Source: RYN-230 sp963782185 (GTDB lineage Bacteria > Actinomycetota > Actinomycetes > Streptosporangiales > Streptosporangiaceae). From it: a DNA stretch of 64,000 nt. A model generated the notes under the pieces. It had not been told where the DNA came from. It saw only the letters and a program-made list of their open reading frames with translations, and made no database searches. Shown here piece by piece: positions 8,230 to 16,623 of this stretch (positions are counted from its first letter, which is position 1; each line of letters starts with the position of its first letter). The position numbers and the translations under genes are program-made. Location of the stretch: the NCBI GenBank assembly GCA_963782185.1, contig CAWAJB010000003.1, positions 432,744 to 496,743 of the forward strand, in the 5' to 3' direction.

Positions 8230-8676
8230 ATGGCAAAGCGTGCAGCGACACCGGTCCGGTTCGACATGGCCGTGGCCGAGCGACTCTCGGCCTTCGTCGT
8301 CGCCAACCCCGGCATGTCCCTGTCATCAGCCGCGAACCGGCTGGTCGACGAAGCCCTCAGGATGAATGAGCATCCCGGCATCGTGTTCCGGCCCGGCCCG
8401 ACCGGGCGGCGGGCCGGGCTAGTCGGAGGCCCCGATGTATGGGAAGTGGTCCGCGCGGTGAAATCCGCTCGTGCCGCGGAGCCCGGCCTGGCTGAAGAGG
8501 AACTGCTTGCGCTGGTGGCCGAGAACACGGGCATCCCGGTGCGCCTCATCCGTGCCGCCGTCCGGTACTGGGCCTCCTACACCGAGGAGATCGATGCCCA
8601 GATAGCCGCCGCTGAGGCGGCTGAGGAGTCCGCCGAGGACGCGTGGCGGCGGGAACGCCGCCTGCTCGCCGGGTAG
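8230..8676 (+). CDS. Antitoxin-like protein (RHH-type lead, DUF433-like body)
   Basis: 148 residues from ATG 8230; ATG 8203 is an alternative but places the palindrome inside the gene. The N-terminal part (TPVRFDMAVAERLSAFVVAN) resembles ribbon-helix-helix antitoxins. The middle (HPGIVFRPGPTGRRAGLVGG then PDVWEVVRAVKSA) matches the DUF433-like antitoxins that pair with DUF5615 toxins. The C-terminus is an Ala/Glu-rich helix. The stop is 4 bases before the toxin ATG, as expected for a coupled pair. It would neutralise the toxin and bind the operator. It starts directly after the tRNA-derived repeat, so it is the first gene of the putative island. Confidence 0.7.
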   Translation: MAKRAATPVRFDMAVAERLSAFVVANPGMSLSSAANRLVDEALRMNEHPGIVFRPGPTGRRAGLVGGPDVWEVVRAVKSARAAEPGLAEEELLALVAENTGIPVRLIRAAVRYWASYTEEIDAQIAAAEAAEESAEDAWRRERRLLAG

Positions 8677-8680
8677 GACC

Positions 8681-9310
8681 ATGACCTACCCGCTGCTGCT
8701 GGATGAGATGTTCTCCGGCGCCATCGCCGAGCAACTGCGCGCCAAGGGCCACGACGTCCTCGCCGTCGTGGCCAACCCGGCCCTGGTCGCACTTCCCGAC
8801 GAGCAGATCCTCGCCCGCGCCGCCAGCACCGGGCGCGCCTTAGTAACGGCCAACATCAAGGACTTCGTCTCACTGGACGGCCGCTACCGGGCAGCCAGCC
8901 AGGCACACGCCGGGCTGATCCTCGTCTCAGCCAAGACCTTCCCGCAGGACCGCAGTTACACCGCCGCCATCACCAGCGCACTGTCAGCCCTCCTCGACCA
9001 GCCCGCCCCGTTGCAGCCTGGCCAGGTCACCTTCCTGCCCGGCGATAAGCAGCCCCACCGTCCACAGGTCTCCAAGCGACCAGGTACTGACGACCTCTCA
9101 TGCCGGCAATCGGGTGTCGTGTCCTGGGTCTGTCTCGCCAAATTACAGTCCCGTATCGGGTCGCCGGGCAGGCTGTGTTCTGATGCCAGGCTAGTGCTGG
9201 TGGCACGTGACGCCCCCGATGTTGGTGCTGTTCATCGGTGGCCGACCCGGCTTGGGCAACGGCAGCGGGATAGCTGGGCTGAGGGATGTGGCTGGCGAGG
9301 CGGCGGGTAA
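8681..9310 (+). CDS. DUF5615 PIN-like toxin, probably with a read-through C-terminal tail
   Basis: The first 120 or so residues are a compact PIN-like RNase domain of the DUF5615 family: LLLDEMFSGAIAEQLRAKGH (acidic D/E pair), DEQILARAASTGRALVTANI, KDF, and a final GQVTFLPGD. Acidic residues after LLLDE, in PDEQ and in NIKDF are the presumed metal site. The homologous copy at 6612 stops at FLPRR because it reads CCCCGCCGATAA, whereas this copy reads CCCGGCGATAAG, one base shorter. The remaining 80 or so residues (to 9310) therefore look like a tail gained by loss of the normal stop. Expected activity: ribonuclease toxin held by the preceding antitoxin. Confidence 0.75.
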   Translation: MTYPLLLDEMFSGAIAEQLRAKGHDVLAVVANPALVALPDEQILARAASTGRALVTANIKDFVSLDGRYRAASQAHAGLILVSAKTFPQDRSYTAAITSALSALLDQPAPLQPGQVTFLPGDKQPHRPQVSKRPGTDDLSCRQSGVVSWVCLAKLQSRIGSPGRLCSDARLVLVARDAPDVGAVHRWPTRLGQRQRDSWAEGCGWRGGG

Positions 9311-9349
9311 TGAGAGCGATTGCTTACTGGATCATGCCTGGTGGGCGGG

Positions 9350-11713
9350 CTACTCGCTGTGCAGCACTCGGGCCGGGGGGTTCCGCGTGGCCGTCTCGCC
9401 CGGTAGGGCGGCGATCACCGCGGCGGCGGTCAGCCAGCTGGCCGCCATGATGGACAGCACCACGGTCGGCACGGCTACTACCGGTGTGATGCCGAGTTGA
9501 TCTGCGAAGACCTGCCAGCACAGCCTGCCACACGCGATCCCGGCCGGGACACCGATCAGCAGGGCGATCCCGGCCAGCGTGAGTGCCTGCCAGCAGAGCG
9601 TGCCGCGGACCTGCCATGAGGTGAAGCCGAGCGCCCGCAAAATCGCGAAGTCGCGCTGCCGCCGGCGAACCGAGGTCATCAGCAGGTGTGTAATGGTCAG
9701 CAGGGCGACCACAGCGAGCCCGATGCCAAGTACCTGCGGCAGGTCCTGCACCTGGCCGAAGTTGACCAGGTCGGTCGGGGTGGCCGGGCCATCTACCCTG
9801 AACGAGCCGGCCTTGGCCAGCCGCGCGGTGAGCGCCTGGCGGCCTGCCTGCGGCCCGACACCCGGCCAGAACCGGACGAACACCGCTGCGGGCGGCGGGC
9901 TCGGGGCCCTCGCTGGCAGCAGGTGACGCGCGCCGCCGGGGGTCAGCGCGGCGCCGGTGCCCAGGCCGAGCGCATCGCTCAGGGTGGGGAACACGGTGGT
10001 CCCGACAATGGTCATCGGGCGGGCCCTGAGGCCGAGCAGCGAGACCTGGATGGTGGTGCCGACCGGGAGGTGAAGCTGCCGCAGGGTCCGCCTGCCGAGT
10101 GCGATCTCCCCGTCGCTCCTGGGCAGCCGTCCAGTCACCGGCGGCAGGATGAAGGACATGCCGCCGGGCACTGGGAGCACGATCGCCTCGAACTCGGTGC
10201 GGCCGGCCCGCAACGGTGCTCCGGCCCAGCCGGTGGTCCACGCCGCCACCTGCCGGTCCCGCTTGACCGTGGCCACCACCGGGCCGGTGCCGGTCCCGGA
10301 ATTGTTCGTCACACCAGCGTCCCAGGTCACGCCGTACAGGGCAGGCGAGGACAGCAGGTGGCTGAGGCTGGCGGCAAACACGATCGCGGCGCTGAGCGCA
10401 GCCACGCCCACGGCCGCGCTGGCGACCGCGCTGCGTACCGGCACCGCCGCCTTGCCCGCGCCGCGGTGCAGGGCCAGCCGGATGCCCATGGCCAGCGGGA
10501 CCGGCCCGGCTGCCGCCAGCCGGGAGATGACCCCGCGGCGCCGCTGCCGCTGGCCGGGTTCGGCCCGCCTGGCCAGCGGCCGCTCAGCCGCGGCCCGCCA
10601 CCCCGGCCACGCCGCGCAGGCCACGGTAACCAGGACCGCGGCGGCCAGGCCGGCGGCCAGGACACGAACATCCGCGTGGATCCCCGGGTGCGGCTCTGCC
10701 ACCCGGGCCAGGCCCACTGGCAGCAGCGGGGACAGCGCGACGCCCAGCACCGCGGCGATGACCCCGCCCGCGGCGCCGATCGCCGCCGCCCGGCCCAGGC
10801 CCGCGGTCATCAGCTGCGCGCGGCTCATCCCCAGCGCGCGCAAGGTGCCGTACCCGGTAGCTTCCAGGAAGCTCAGCCGGGCCAGCAGCTGGCCCACGAT
10901 GAGCAGCCCGATGACGCCGAACAGCGCCGCGAGCAGCCACAGCGCCACGGCCTGCGGGCGGATCGAGCGCTGGGTGTTCACCGACTGGGTAGAAAGCAGC
11001 GTGGCCTCCACGAGCTTGCTATGCGTGTTCTGGCTCAGTTCCCGCTGCACCGCGGGCCAGTCCCGGCTGGCGTGGTGGAACCGCAGCGCTACCTGGACGA
11101 ATCCGTCCAGCGCCCGGTGCTGGCGGTAGAAGGCGGGGGTGCCCCAGGCGATATAGGTGCCATTCGACGGCTGCGGCGGGAACTCCATCTGCGCCGCGTC
11201 GATGCCGGCGACATGGAACACGAACGGCACCCGCCGGCCGACCTGGGTCAGCACCAGCCGCAGCGGGTCGCCGACCCGCAGGTGGAACCGCTGGGCCAGG
11301 GTGAACGAGACGTTGACCTCGCCGGGCCGGGCGGGATCGGCGAGACGGCCGGAAAGAATCTTCCTTTTCCAGAAGCCGCCCGGGATCGCGTTACTGGCCG
11401 GTGCGATGAACTGGACGATGCCCGGGGTCACGCCGAACGACTTGATCACGGTGGCGTCCGCGGCCTGGGGAACCCGCATCACCACAGCAGGCGAGAGCCG
11501 GGCGTAGCTCGGGTTGTACGGCTCGGCGTCGACCAGAACATCGGGTGCCCTGCTCCAGTCGAGGAAGCGGGGGTACGCGGAGCCGGTCCGCCGCGCCCCC
11601 GCCGCAGCCGTCACCACCCCGCCAGCGAAGACGCCGACGATCAGCGCGAGGGACAGCCAGGCCCGCCAGCGGCGCCGGGACTCCGCCCGCAGGAACAGCC
11701 AGCTCGCGGTCAT
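9350..11713 (-). CDS. FtsX/MacB-type ABC transporter permease
   Basis: 787 residues from ATG 11713 (MTASWLFLRAESRRRWRAWL). Typical duplicated FtsX architecture: an N-terminal TM (LSLALIVGVFAGGVVTAAAG), a large extracytoplasmic MacB-like domain, three TMs (VALWLLAALFGVIGLLIVGQ onward), a further TM, a second extracytoplasmic domain and a last set of three TMs containing RRRQRDFAILRALGFTSWQV. Such permeases work with an ABC ATPase to move lipids, peptides or drugs or to control cell-wall enzymes. No ATPase gene is found next to it; the usual position (upstream, 11.7-12.4 kb) holds no gene, so the partner is elsewhere or was lost. Confidence 0.85.
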   Translation of the reverse strand: MTASWLFLRAESRRRWRAWLSLALIVGVFAGGVVTAAAGARRTGSAYPRFLDWSRAPDVLVDAEPYNPSYARLSPAVVMRVPQAADATVIKSFGVTPGIVQFIAPASNAIPGGFWKRKILSGRLADPARPGEVNVSFTLAQRFHLRVGDPLRLVLTQVGRRVPFVFHVAGIDAAQMEFPPQPSNGTYIAWGTPAFYRQHRALDGFVQVALRFHHASRDWPAVQRELSQNTHSKLVEATLLSTQSVNTQRSIRPQAVALWLLAALFGVIGLLIVGQLLARLSFLEATGYGTLRALGMSRAQLMTAGLGRAAAIGAAGGVIAAVLGVALSPLLPVGLARVAEPHPGIHADVRVLAAGLAAAVLVTVACAAWPGWRAAAERPLARRAEPGQRQRRRGVISRLAAAGPVPLAMGIRLALHRGAGKAAVPVRSAVASAAVGVAALSAAIVFAASLSHLLSSPALYGVTWDAGVTNNSGTGTGPVVATVKRDRQVAAWTTGWAGAPLRAGRTEFEAIVLPVPGGMSFILPPVTGRLPRSDGEIALGRRTLRQLHLPVGTTIQVSLLGLRARPMTIVGTTVFPTLSDALGLGTGAALTPGGARHLLPARAPSPPPAAVFVRFWPGVGPQAGRQALTARLAKAGSFRVDGPATPTDLVNFGQVQDLPQVLGIGLAVVALLTITHLLMTSVRRRQRDFAILRALGFTSWQVRGTLCWQALTLAGIALLIGVPAGIACGRLCWQVFADQLGITPVVAVPTVVLSIMAASWLTAAAVIAALPGETATRNPPARVLHSE

Positions 11714-12362
11714 CGCACGACACCGCCGGGCCCGCGTACCCGCAGGCCGGTTCGCGGGGCGAGCCGCACCGCACTCATGTACCAATCCCAGCGGCGCAAG
11801 GCGGGACGGTCAATGATGCAGACACCCTCACCATGGTGGTGCTGCCCGCACAAGCACCCCGGCTGGCCGCCGCGCTGACGGACCGCGGCGGCCATGCTGG
11901 GCCTGCACATTGGCGAGGCGCTGACCATGCGGGCTGTCCCAATACCCCGCCGCCCGGCTTTGGTGCCGCAGACCAGAGCCCGACCCGAGCTCGCCCACTC
12001 CCTGGCCAACCCGTCATCCTGCCGTGCGTCATGGTCGGTCCGAGGCGGGATGTTGGCATCCCTTCGGGACGCATGTTGGCACCCTTGGCGACGATAGGCG
12101 CCTTGCCTACTGTGAGTTCACGGCCGACAGGTCAGTTCAGGATCCACGCGGTTCGATGGGGCAACGTCGCGTTGTATCAGCTGCCCGATCAGAGCGCTCT
12201 ACACAACGGGACGTGTGCGGTGCGCCGGAAGGGAACAGGCTGGGCTCGGAGTATGGGGCGCCGGTTTGTGACCGGCCGGGCGCAGGACCACACCGTCGTC
12301 AACGCGGCGCAACTGGTCAGCGGGACACACACCAGCTCGCACGCCTGAGGGGGATGGACGTA
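11714..12362. other. 650 bases without a recognisable gene
   Basis: Separates the divergent permease and P450 genes, so it should contain both promoters. A small perfect hairpin GGGATG-TTGG-CATCCC lies at 12047-12062. Open frames here are compositionally biased shadows. The region where an ABC ATPase partner would be expected shows none of its motifs. Confidence 0.4.
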
Positions 12363-13739
12363 ATGAGCTTGCAAACTGCCGCACCGGCTGGCACGACACC
12401 CGGCGTGGCGCCGGTCGTACCCGGATCGTTCTTGCTGGGCTCCGCGCTGGACCTGCGCCGCGACATGCTGGGTCTGTGCGAGCAGGCATTCCAGCGTTAC
12501 GGCGACGTGGTTCGCTTCCGGTTCGGCCCGCCCGGGGCGCGCATGGAAATGCACATGCTGTTCCATCCCGATGCAGCGCATCGGGTGCTGGCTGGCTGGC
12601 CGGCGAATTACCGCAAGGAGAATGTCTTCTACAGCGAGATCCGTAGCGCGTTTGGCGATGGGTTGCTGACCACACAGGATGCCGAGTGGCAGCGCCAGAA
12701 GCGTTATCTGCAGCCGCTGTTTGTGGCCAGGCGGGTGAACGGTTACGCCACGGCCATGACCGAGCAGGTTCAGCAGGTCGCGCAGCGGTGGCGGGCCCGG
12801 CCGCCCGGCACGGTCGATCTTCATGAGGAGATGAGTCGCCTGACGTTGGCGACCGTGTGCCGCATCCTGTTCGGTGAAGACCTCGGGCAGGCGCTGCCGG
12901 TGGTGCAGCGCACTTTTGGTCCGATGGGCGATGCGGTCCAGCGCCGTGCGCTTGCCGGTGGCCGCGTGCCGCGGGGCTGGCCCACCCCGGTGAACCAACG
13001 CCTGCGGCATGCAGAGCGTGAGCTGCGGGGGGTCTGCGACCAGATCGTCGCGCACCGCCGAGCCAGCGGCGACCGGCAGGAGGACCTCCTGGGGCTGTTG
13101 CTCGACGCGCAGGACCAGGGAAACTCGCTGGCCGACGGCGAGGTCCGCGACCAGGTGCTCGTCTTCCTGCTGGCCGGACACGAAACCACCTCCACTGCGC
13201 TGACCTACACGCTGCACCTGCTCGGCCGGCATCCCGACGTGCAGCACCGGGTGCGGGCGGAGGTGGACACGATCGCGGGCGATCGGGCCCTCACCGCCCA
13301 GGATGTCCCGGCACTCGGGTACACGACCATGGTGCTGAAGGAGGCGATGCGGCTCTACCCGTCGGCGCCGTTCCTCGGGCGGCAGGCGGTCCAGGATGAT
13401 CAGATCGGCGGCTACCACCTCCCGGCGGGCGCCGACGTCGTGCTCGCACCCTGGATCACCCACCGGCATCCGGCATTCTGGGAGCAGCCTGAGCGCTTCG
13501 ACCCGCAGCGGTTCACCCCAGAGCAGGAGAAGGCCCGGCACCGCTACGCATGGTTCCCGTTCGGCGGGGGTCCCCGGGCGTGCATCGGACAGCACTTCTC
13601 AATGCTCGAATCGGTGATCGCGCTCGCCACGCTGGTACGGGACTTCCAGTTCGCGGCGCCACCCAGCGAGCCCGCGCGCACCAATCACATCACGCTGAGG
13701 CCCACCCACGGAGTACCCAGCCGCGTCACGGCCCGGTAG
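12363..13739 (+). CDS. Cytochrome P450
   Basis: 458 residues. ATG 12363 chosen: TGAGGGGG (12346-12353) lies 9 bases upstream, whereas the in-frame ATG 12354 abuts it. Motifs: I-helix AGHETTSTAL (271-280, oxygen activation), ExxR in KEAMRLYP (E327, R330), PERF region FWEQPERFDPQRF, and heme loop FPFGGGPRACIGQ with ligand Cys407. It is soluble (no membrane anchor) and so relies on separate redox partners, not encoded nearby. The sequence type resembles the long-chain or aromatic-substrate bacterial P450s related to CYP4/CYP102 rather than macrolide hydroxylases. Its placement with an O-methyltransferase hints at tailoring metabolism. Confidence 0.88.
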   Translation: MSLQTAAPAGTTPGVAPVVPGSFLLGSALDLRRDMLGLCEQAFQRYGDVVRFRFGPPGARMEMHMLFHPDAAHRVLAGWPANYRKENVFYSEIRSAFGDGLLTTQDAEWQRQKRYLQPLFVARRVNGYATAMTEQVQQVAQRWRARPPGTVDLHEEMSRLTLATVCRILFGEDLGQALPVVQRTFGPMGDAVQRRALAGGRVPRGWPTPVNQRLRHAERELRGVCDQIVAHRRASGDRQEDLLGLLLDAQDQGNSLADGEVRDQVLVFLLAGHETTSTALTYTLHLLGRHPDVQHRVRAEVDTIAGDRALTAQDVPALGYTTMVLKEAMRLYPSAPFLGRQAVQDDQIGGYHLPAGADVVLAPWITHRHPAFWEQPERFDPQRFTPEQEKARHRYAWFPFGGGPRACIGQHFSMLESVIALATLVRDFQFAAPPSEPARTNHITLRPTHGVPSRVTAR

Positions 13740-13801
13740 GCACAACATCAGGTTCAGCGGACGGTTTGTCCGCGGATCGCGCCGCTATGATCTGCACGGG
13801 C

Positions 13802-14020
13802 GTGACTGACCAGCGCAGCCGGTCCGGCTTCAACGGCATCGCGCGGGACATCCAGGTAGAGCGGACCGCGATCGAGCGCAACGACATCGGATGGCGAAAC
13901 GCGTTCCGGGTGCACCCAACTGAAGCGCACCCCGTTCGTGGTCGCGTTCGCCATCATCGGGCTGGTGCTGGCGGTGCTGATTACCGCCAATGTAGTAAGC
14001 GCAGCAGTGGTGTTTCGCTA
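13802..14020 (+). pseudogene. Possible small membrane protein broken by frameshift
   Basis: A GTG at 13802 opens a frame VTDQRSRSGFNGIARDIQVE then RTAIERNDIGWRNAF. In another frame from about 13920 the sequence continues LKRTPFVVAFAIIGLVLAVL into ITANVVSAAVVFR and a stop at about 14020, a convincing terminal membrane helix. The two parts together look like one small single-pass protein interrupted by a frameshift near 13915. No family recognised. Confidence 0.35.
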
Positions 14021-14287
14021 ACGAGCCGATCATCACCCGCAGCTAACTGCCCATGACATATATTTGCGACGTCGATCCCGCAGGAACATCCGATTCGGCC
14101 GCATGGCGTAGCGCGGGGGCAGGTTGCGGTCATGCCTCACGGTAGGGCAGCGGCTTCGCCGGTTCGCACTACGCCGTCGGGCAGTCCGTTATGTATATTC
14201 GCCGCGCACCTCTTCCTCGCCGTACTGGTTCTGTGGGTGCCGGGTGCCTGTGACCGCTGTCGTTTCCCGCGTTGGGGCCCCGCGGGT

Positions 14288-14974
14288 TCAGTGCTGTCCA
14301 CCGAGTTTCTGCACGAAGCTGACACCATCGCCGATGGGAATCAGAACCACTTTCACCCGGGGATCGCCGGTGATCGCGTCGTTGAGGGAACGGATCGCAG
14401 CGACGTCCTCGTCGTCGAGGAGGTCACCGGCCACGTGGCCGCCCTGCAGCGTGTTGTCCAGCAGGATCAGGCCTCCTGGCCGCAGGCGGGTCAGCACCTC
14501 TTCGTAGTACTGGGCGTAGCCGGTCTTGTCGGCGTCGATGAACGCGAAGTCGAATTGCTCTCCAGGTGGCAGCGCGCGCAGGGTTTCCAGGGCCGGACCG
14601 ACCCGCAGCTCGATCCGGTCGGCGACCCCGGCTTCCTGCCACGCCGCGCGGGCAATCGAGGTCCACTCCTGGCTGACGTCACAGCACAGCAAGCGGCCGC
14701 CGGGACCCAGGCCTCGCGCCACGGCCAGAGCCGAATAGCCGGTGAACGTGCCGATCTCCACCGCGCGCGTGGCTCCCATGGCCCGGACCAGCATCTCCAT
14801 CAGCACCGCCTGGTCATCGCCGATCTGCATGCCTGCGGCACCGCCGGTCTTCTCCTGCGTGATGCGCTGCAGCTCAAGCTGGTGCGCGTCGGGCGGGGTG
14901 GAATGCACTGCCGCGTAATCATCGATCACTGCATCGATGAACTGGCTCCGCCTGCGAGCGGCCGGTGGGGTCAT
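14288..14974 (-). CDS. Class I SAM-dependent O-methyltransferase (methyltransf_3)
   Basis: 228 residues from ATG 14974, preceded by GGAAGGAGAAGG. It is a caffeoyl-CoA/catechol O-methyltransferase-type protein: SAM loop VEIGTFTGYSALAVARGLGP, acidic ribose-binding CCDVSQEW, metal-site region FDFAFIDADKTGYAQYYEEV, and LLDNTLQGGHVAG, where the Asp-Asn pair completes the divalent-cation site. It transfers methyl groups to hydroxyls of catechol-like small molecules. It sits in the tRNA-bounded segment, convergent with the P450 side, and could tailor the same unknown substrate. Confidence 0.88.
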   Translation of the reverse strand: MTPPAARRRSQFIDAVIDDYAAVHSTPPDAHQLELQRITQEKTGGAAGMQIGDDQAVLMEMLVRAMGATRAVEIGTFTGYSALAVARGLGPGGRLLCCDVSQEWTSIARAAWQEAGVADRIELRVGPALETLRALPPGEQFDFAFIDADKTGYAQYYEEVLTRLRPGGLILLDNTLQGGHVAGDLLDDEDVAAIRSLNDAITGDPRVKVVLIPIGDGVSFVQKLGGQH

Positions 14975-15144
14975 GTCCGTCCTTCTCCTTCCAGGGATGC
15001 CACATCGTTGAGGTCTGCATCGTCTCATCAGCGACCCCGGTGACGGCGAGGTTGTAGCCGCTCTGCCAGGCGGGAGGGACCCAGCAGCTGGCGGCGCAGC
15101 CCGGATCCAGACAATCGACATGTACCGCTGCACGCGGCATGCGC

Positions 15145-15275
15145 TGACGCCGCAACGCCGAGATCGCCTGGCAGGATTTCCCTATCGGAGAACACCGTAC
15201 GCAAGCACTTGGAGAACATCTACCAACGGCTCTCCGTCTCCAGCCGTACCCCAGCAGTTGCCCGCCTTCCGAGCC
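15145..15275 (+). pseudogene. LuxR-type HTH fragment
   Basis: The plus strand reads RNAEIAWQDF in one frame and then LSENTVRKHLENIYQRLSVS and SRTPAVARLP in another, matching the recognition-helix half of a LuxR/NarL DNA-binding domain with a frameshift between. Nothing of the N-terminal regulator remains. It is the tail of a lost transcription factor between the methyltransferase and hydrolase genes. Confidence 0.7.
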
Positions 15276-15407
15276 GGATACCTAACCTGACCACTTTGCT
15301 GGCCCATGACGCCGCCCGTCAGAACTCGTGAACGCGCGTTCCCTGTCAGTCGCACCCTCCTGCCGGGCAATTGCGGATCGATCCGGGACTCGCCGATACT
15401 GCTTCGC

Positions 15408-16291
15408 ATGACCAGTCGGCTGCGCGCCCGCACCGTGACGGCGAACGGGTTGCAGTTCGGTGTCCTGGAGGTGGGCAGCGGGCCGCTTGCTCTGTGCCTG
15501 CACGGCTTCCCCGACTCTGCTCACACGTGGCGGTATCTGCTGCCAGCGTTGGCTGATGCGGGTTTTCATGCGGTGGCGCCGTTCATGCGCGGGTATGCGC
15601 CGACCGGCATCCCGGTGGACGGCTGCTTTCAGCTGGGGGCGCTCGTCGCCGACGCAGTCGGACTGCACGACGCCCTGGGTGGCGACGACCGGGCTGTCCT
15701 GATCGGCAGCGACTGGGGCGCCGAGACGGCATACGGCGCGGCCGCGTTCGCTCCGGACCGCTGGCGGCGCGTGGTCACGCTCGCCGTGCCCCCGCTAGCA
15801 CTCGATACGAAGATCTTCGCCGACTACGATCAGCTGAAGCGGTTTTCTACTTGTTCTTCCTGAAGACACCCTTCGCCGAGTCCGTGCTCGCCGCCGGGGA
15901 CATGGCATTCCTGGACCGGCTGTGGCAGGACTGGTGCCCCAGCTATGACGCGGGCGAAGATCTCCGCAACGTCAAGCAGTGCCTTCGCGGCGAGGGCAAC
16001 CTCGCGGCGGCGATTGGCTATTACCGGGCCGAGGAACCGGGGCTCCGCCGCTTCGGCGCGGATGGCGCCTACGCGGCTGAGGAGGCGGCGCTGGCCAAAG
16101 CTGGACCGCAGCCGACCCTGTACCTGCACGGGAACCGCGATGGCTGCATCGATCTCGCCCTCGTCGAGGACGCCGAGCGTCATCTCGCGACGGGGTCAAG
16201 GATGCGGGTTGTCGAGGGCGCCGGCCATTTCCTGCATGTCGAGAAGCCAGCAGCGGTAAACGACCAGATTCTGGCGTGGGTTAGCGCGTGA
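15408..16291 (+). pseudogene. Alpha/beta hydrolase (epoxide hydrolase/dehalogenase-like), one-base frameshift
   Basis: The first frame from ATG 15408 has LCLHGFPDSAHTWRYLLPAL (oxyanion-hole HGFPD), PFMRGYAPTG and the nucleophile elbow LIGSDWGAETAYGAAAF with Asp as nucleophile, then stops after QLKRFSTCSS. Inserting one T in GCGGTTTTCTAC (about 15840-15848) gives RFFYLFFLKTPFAESVL and joins the second frame through YLHGNRDGCID (acid Asp) and GAGHFLHVEKPAAV (catalytic His). All catalytic residues survive, so this is either a very recent mutation in a T run or a sequencing error. Full length would be about 294 residues, normal for the family. Confidence 0.8.
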
Positions 16292-16453
16292 CGGCCGGCC
16301 GTGCCGCGGGCGAGGAGACTAAGCCCGCGAAGCTGCTCCGGCAGACCGGCGCGGTGCGCAGATCCGGCCCTGATGCCGTTGCCTGCCAGTCCCGCCCGCT
16401 CACGCCCAGCCAGTGCGGCCCGATCCCGCTGCCACCACGCTGCCATGAAGATC

Positions 16454-16486
16454 AAAAAGGCCTGACCGCCTTCCGGCGATCAGGCC
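16454..16486 (-). terminator. Rho-independent terminator of tRNA-fMet
   Basis: On the minus strand, GGCCTGATCGCC-GGAA-GGCGGTCAGGCC (one mismatch in 12 pairs) is followed by TTTTTGAT. This is a textbook intrinsic terminator 18 bases after the tRNA 3' end. A decayed version of the same hairpin accompanies the tRNA fragment at 8050-8106. Confidence 0.85.
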
Positions 16487-16503
16487 CCTGACCTGCAACT
16501 ACT

Positions 16504-16580
16504 TGGTAGCGGGGGCAGGATTTGAACCTGCGACCTCTGGGTTATGAGCCCAGCGAGCTACCGAACTGCTCCACCCCGCG
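16504..16580 (-). tRNA. Initiator tRNA-fMet (CAT)
   Basis: 77 bases with encoded CCA. Acceptor strand CGCGGGG pairs with CCCCGC but leaves C1 opposite U72 unpaired, the hallmark of bacterial initiator tRNAs. The anticodon stem has the three consecutive G-C pairs (CTGGG/CCCAG) around loop CTCATAA with anticodon CAT. The T arm is GCAGG-TTCAAAT-CCTGC. It is followed by a strong terminator. Its 3' half plus terminator is duplicated at 8050-8158. Confidence 0.95.
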
Positions 16581-16623
16581 TCGGTGTGCCTTTACTTTAT
16601 GGCCAACCGGAGACGGAGGCAAA

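Noticed and set aside
9686..11878. Very long plus-strand open frames opposite the FtsX permease
   Set aside because: High GC at third codon positions creates long antisense frames; they are Gln/Arg/Gly-rich without domain features, whereas the minus strand has clear FtsX architecture.
12189..13595. 468-codon minus-strand frame over the P450
   Set aside because: Antisense shadow of a gene with all P450 motifs on the plus strand.
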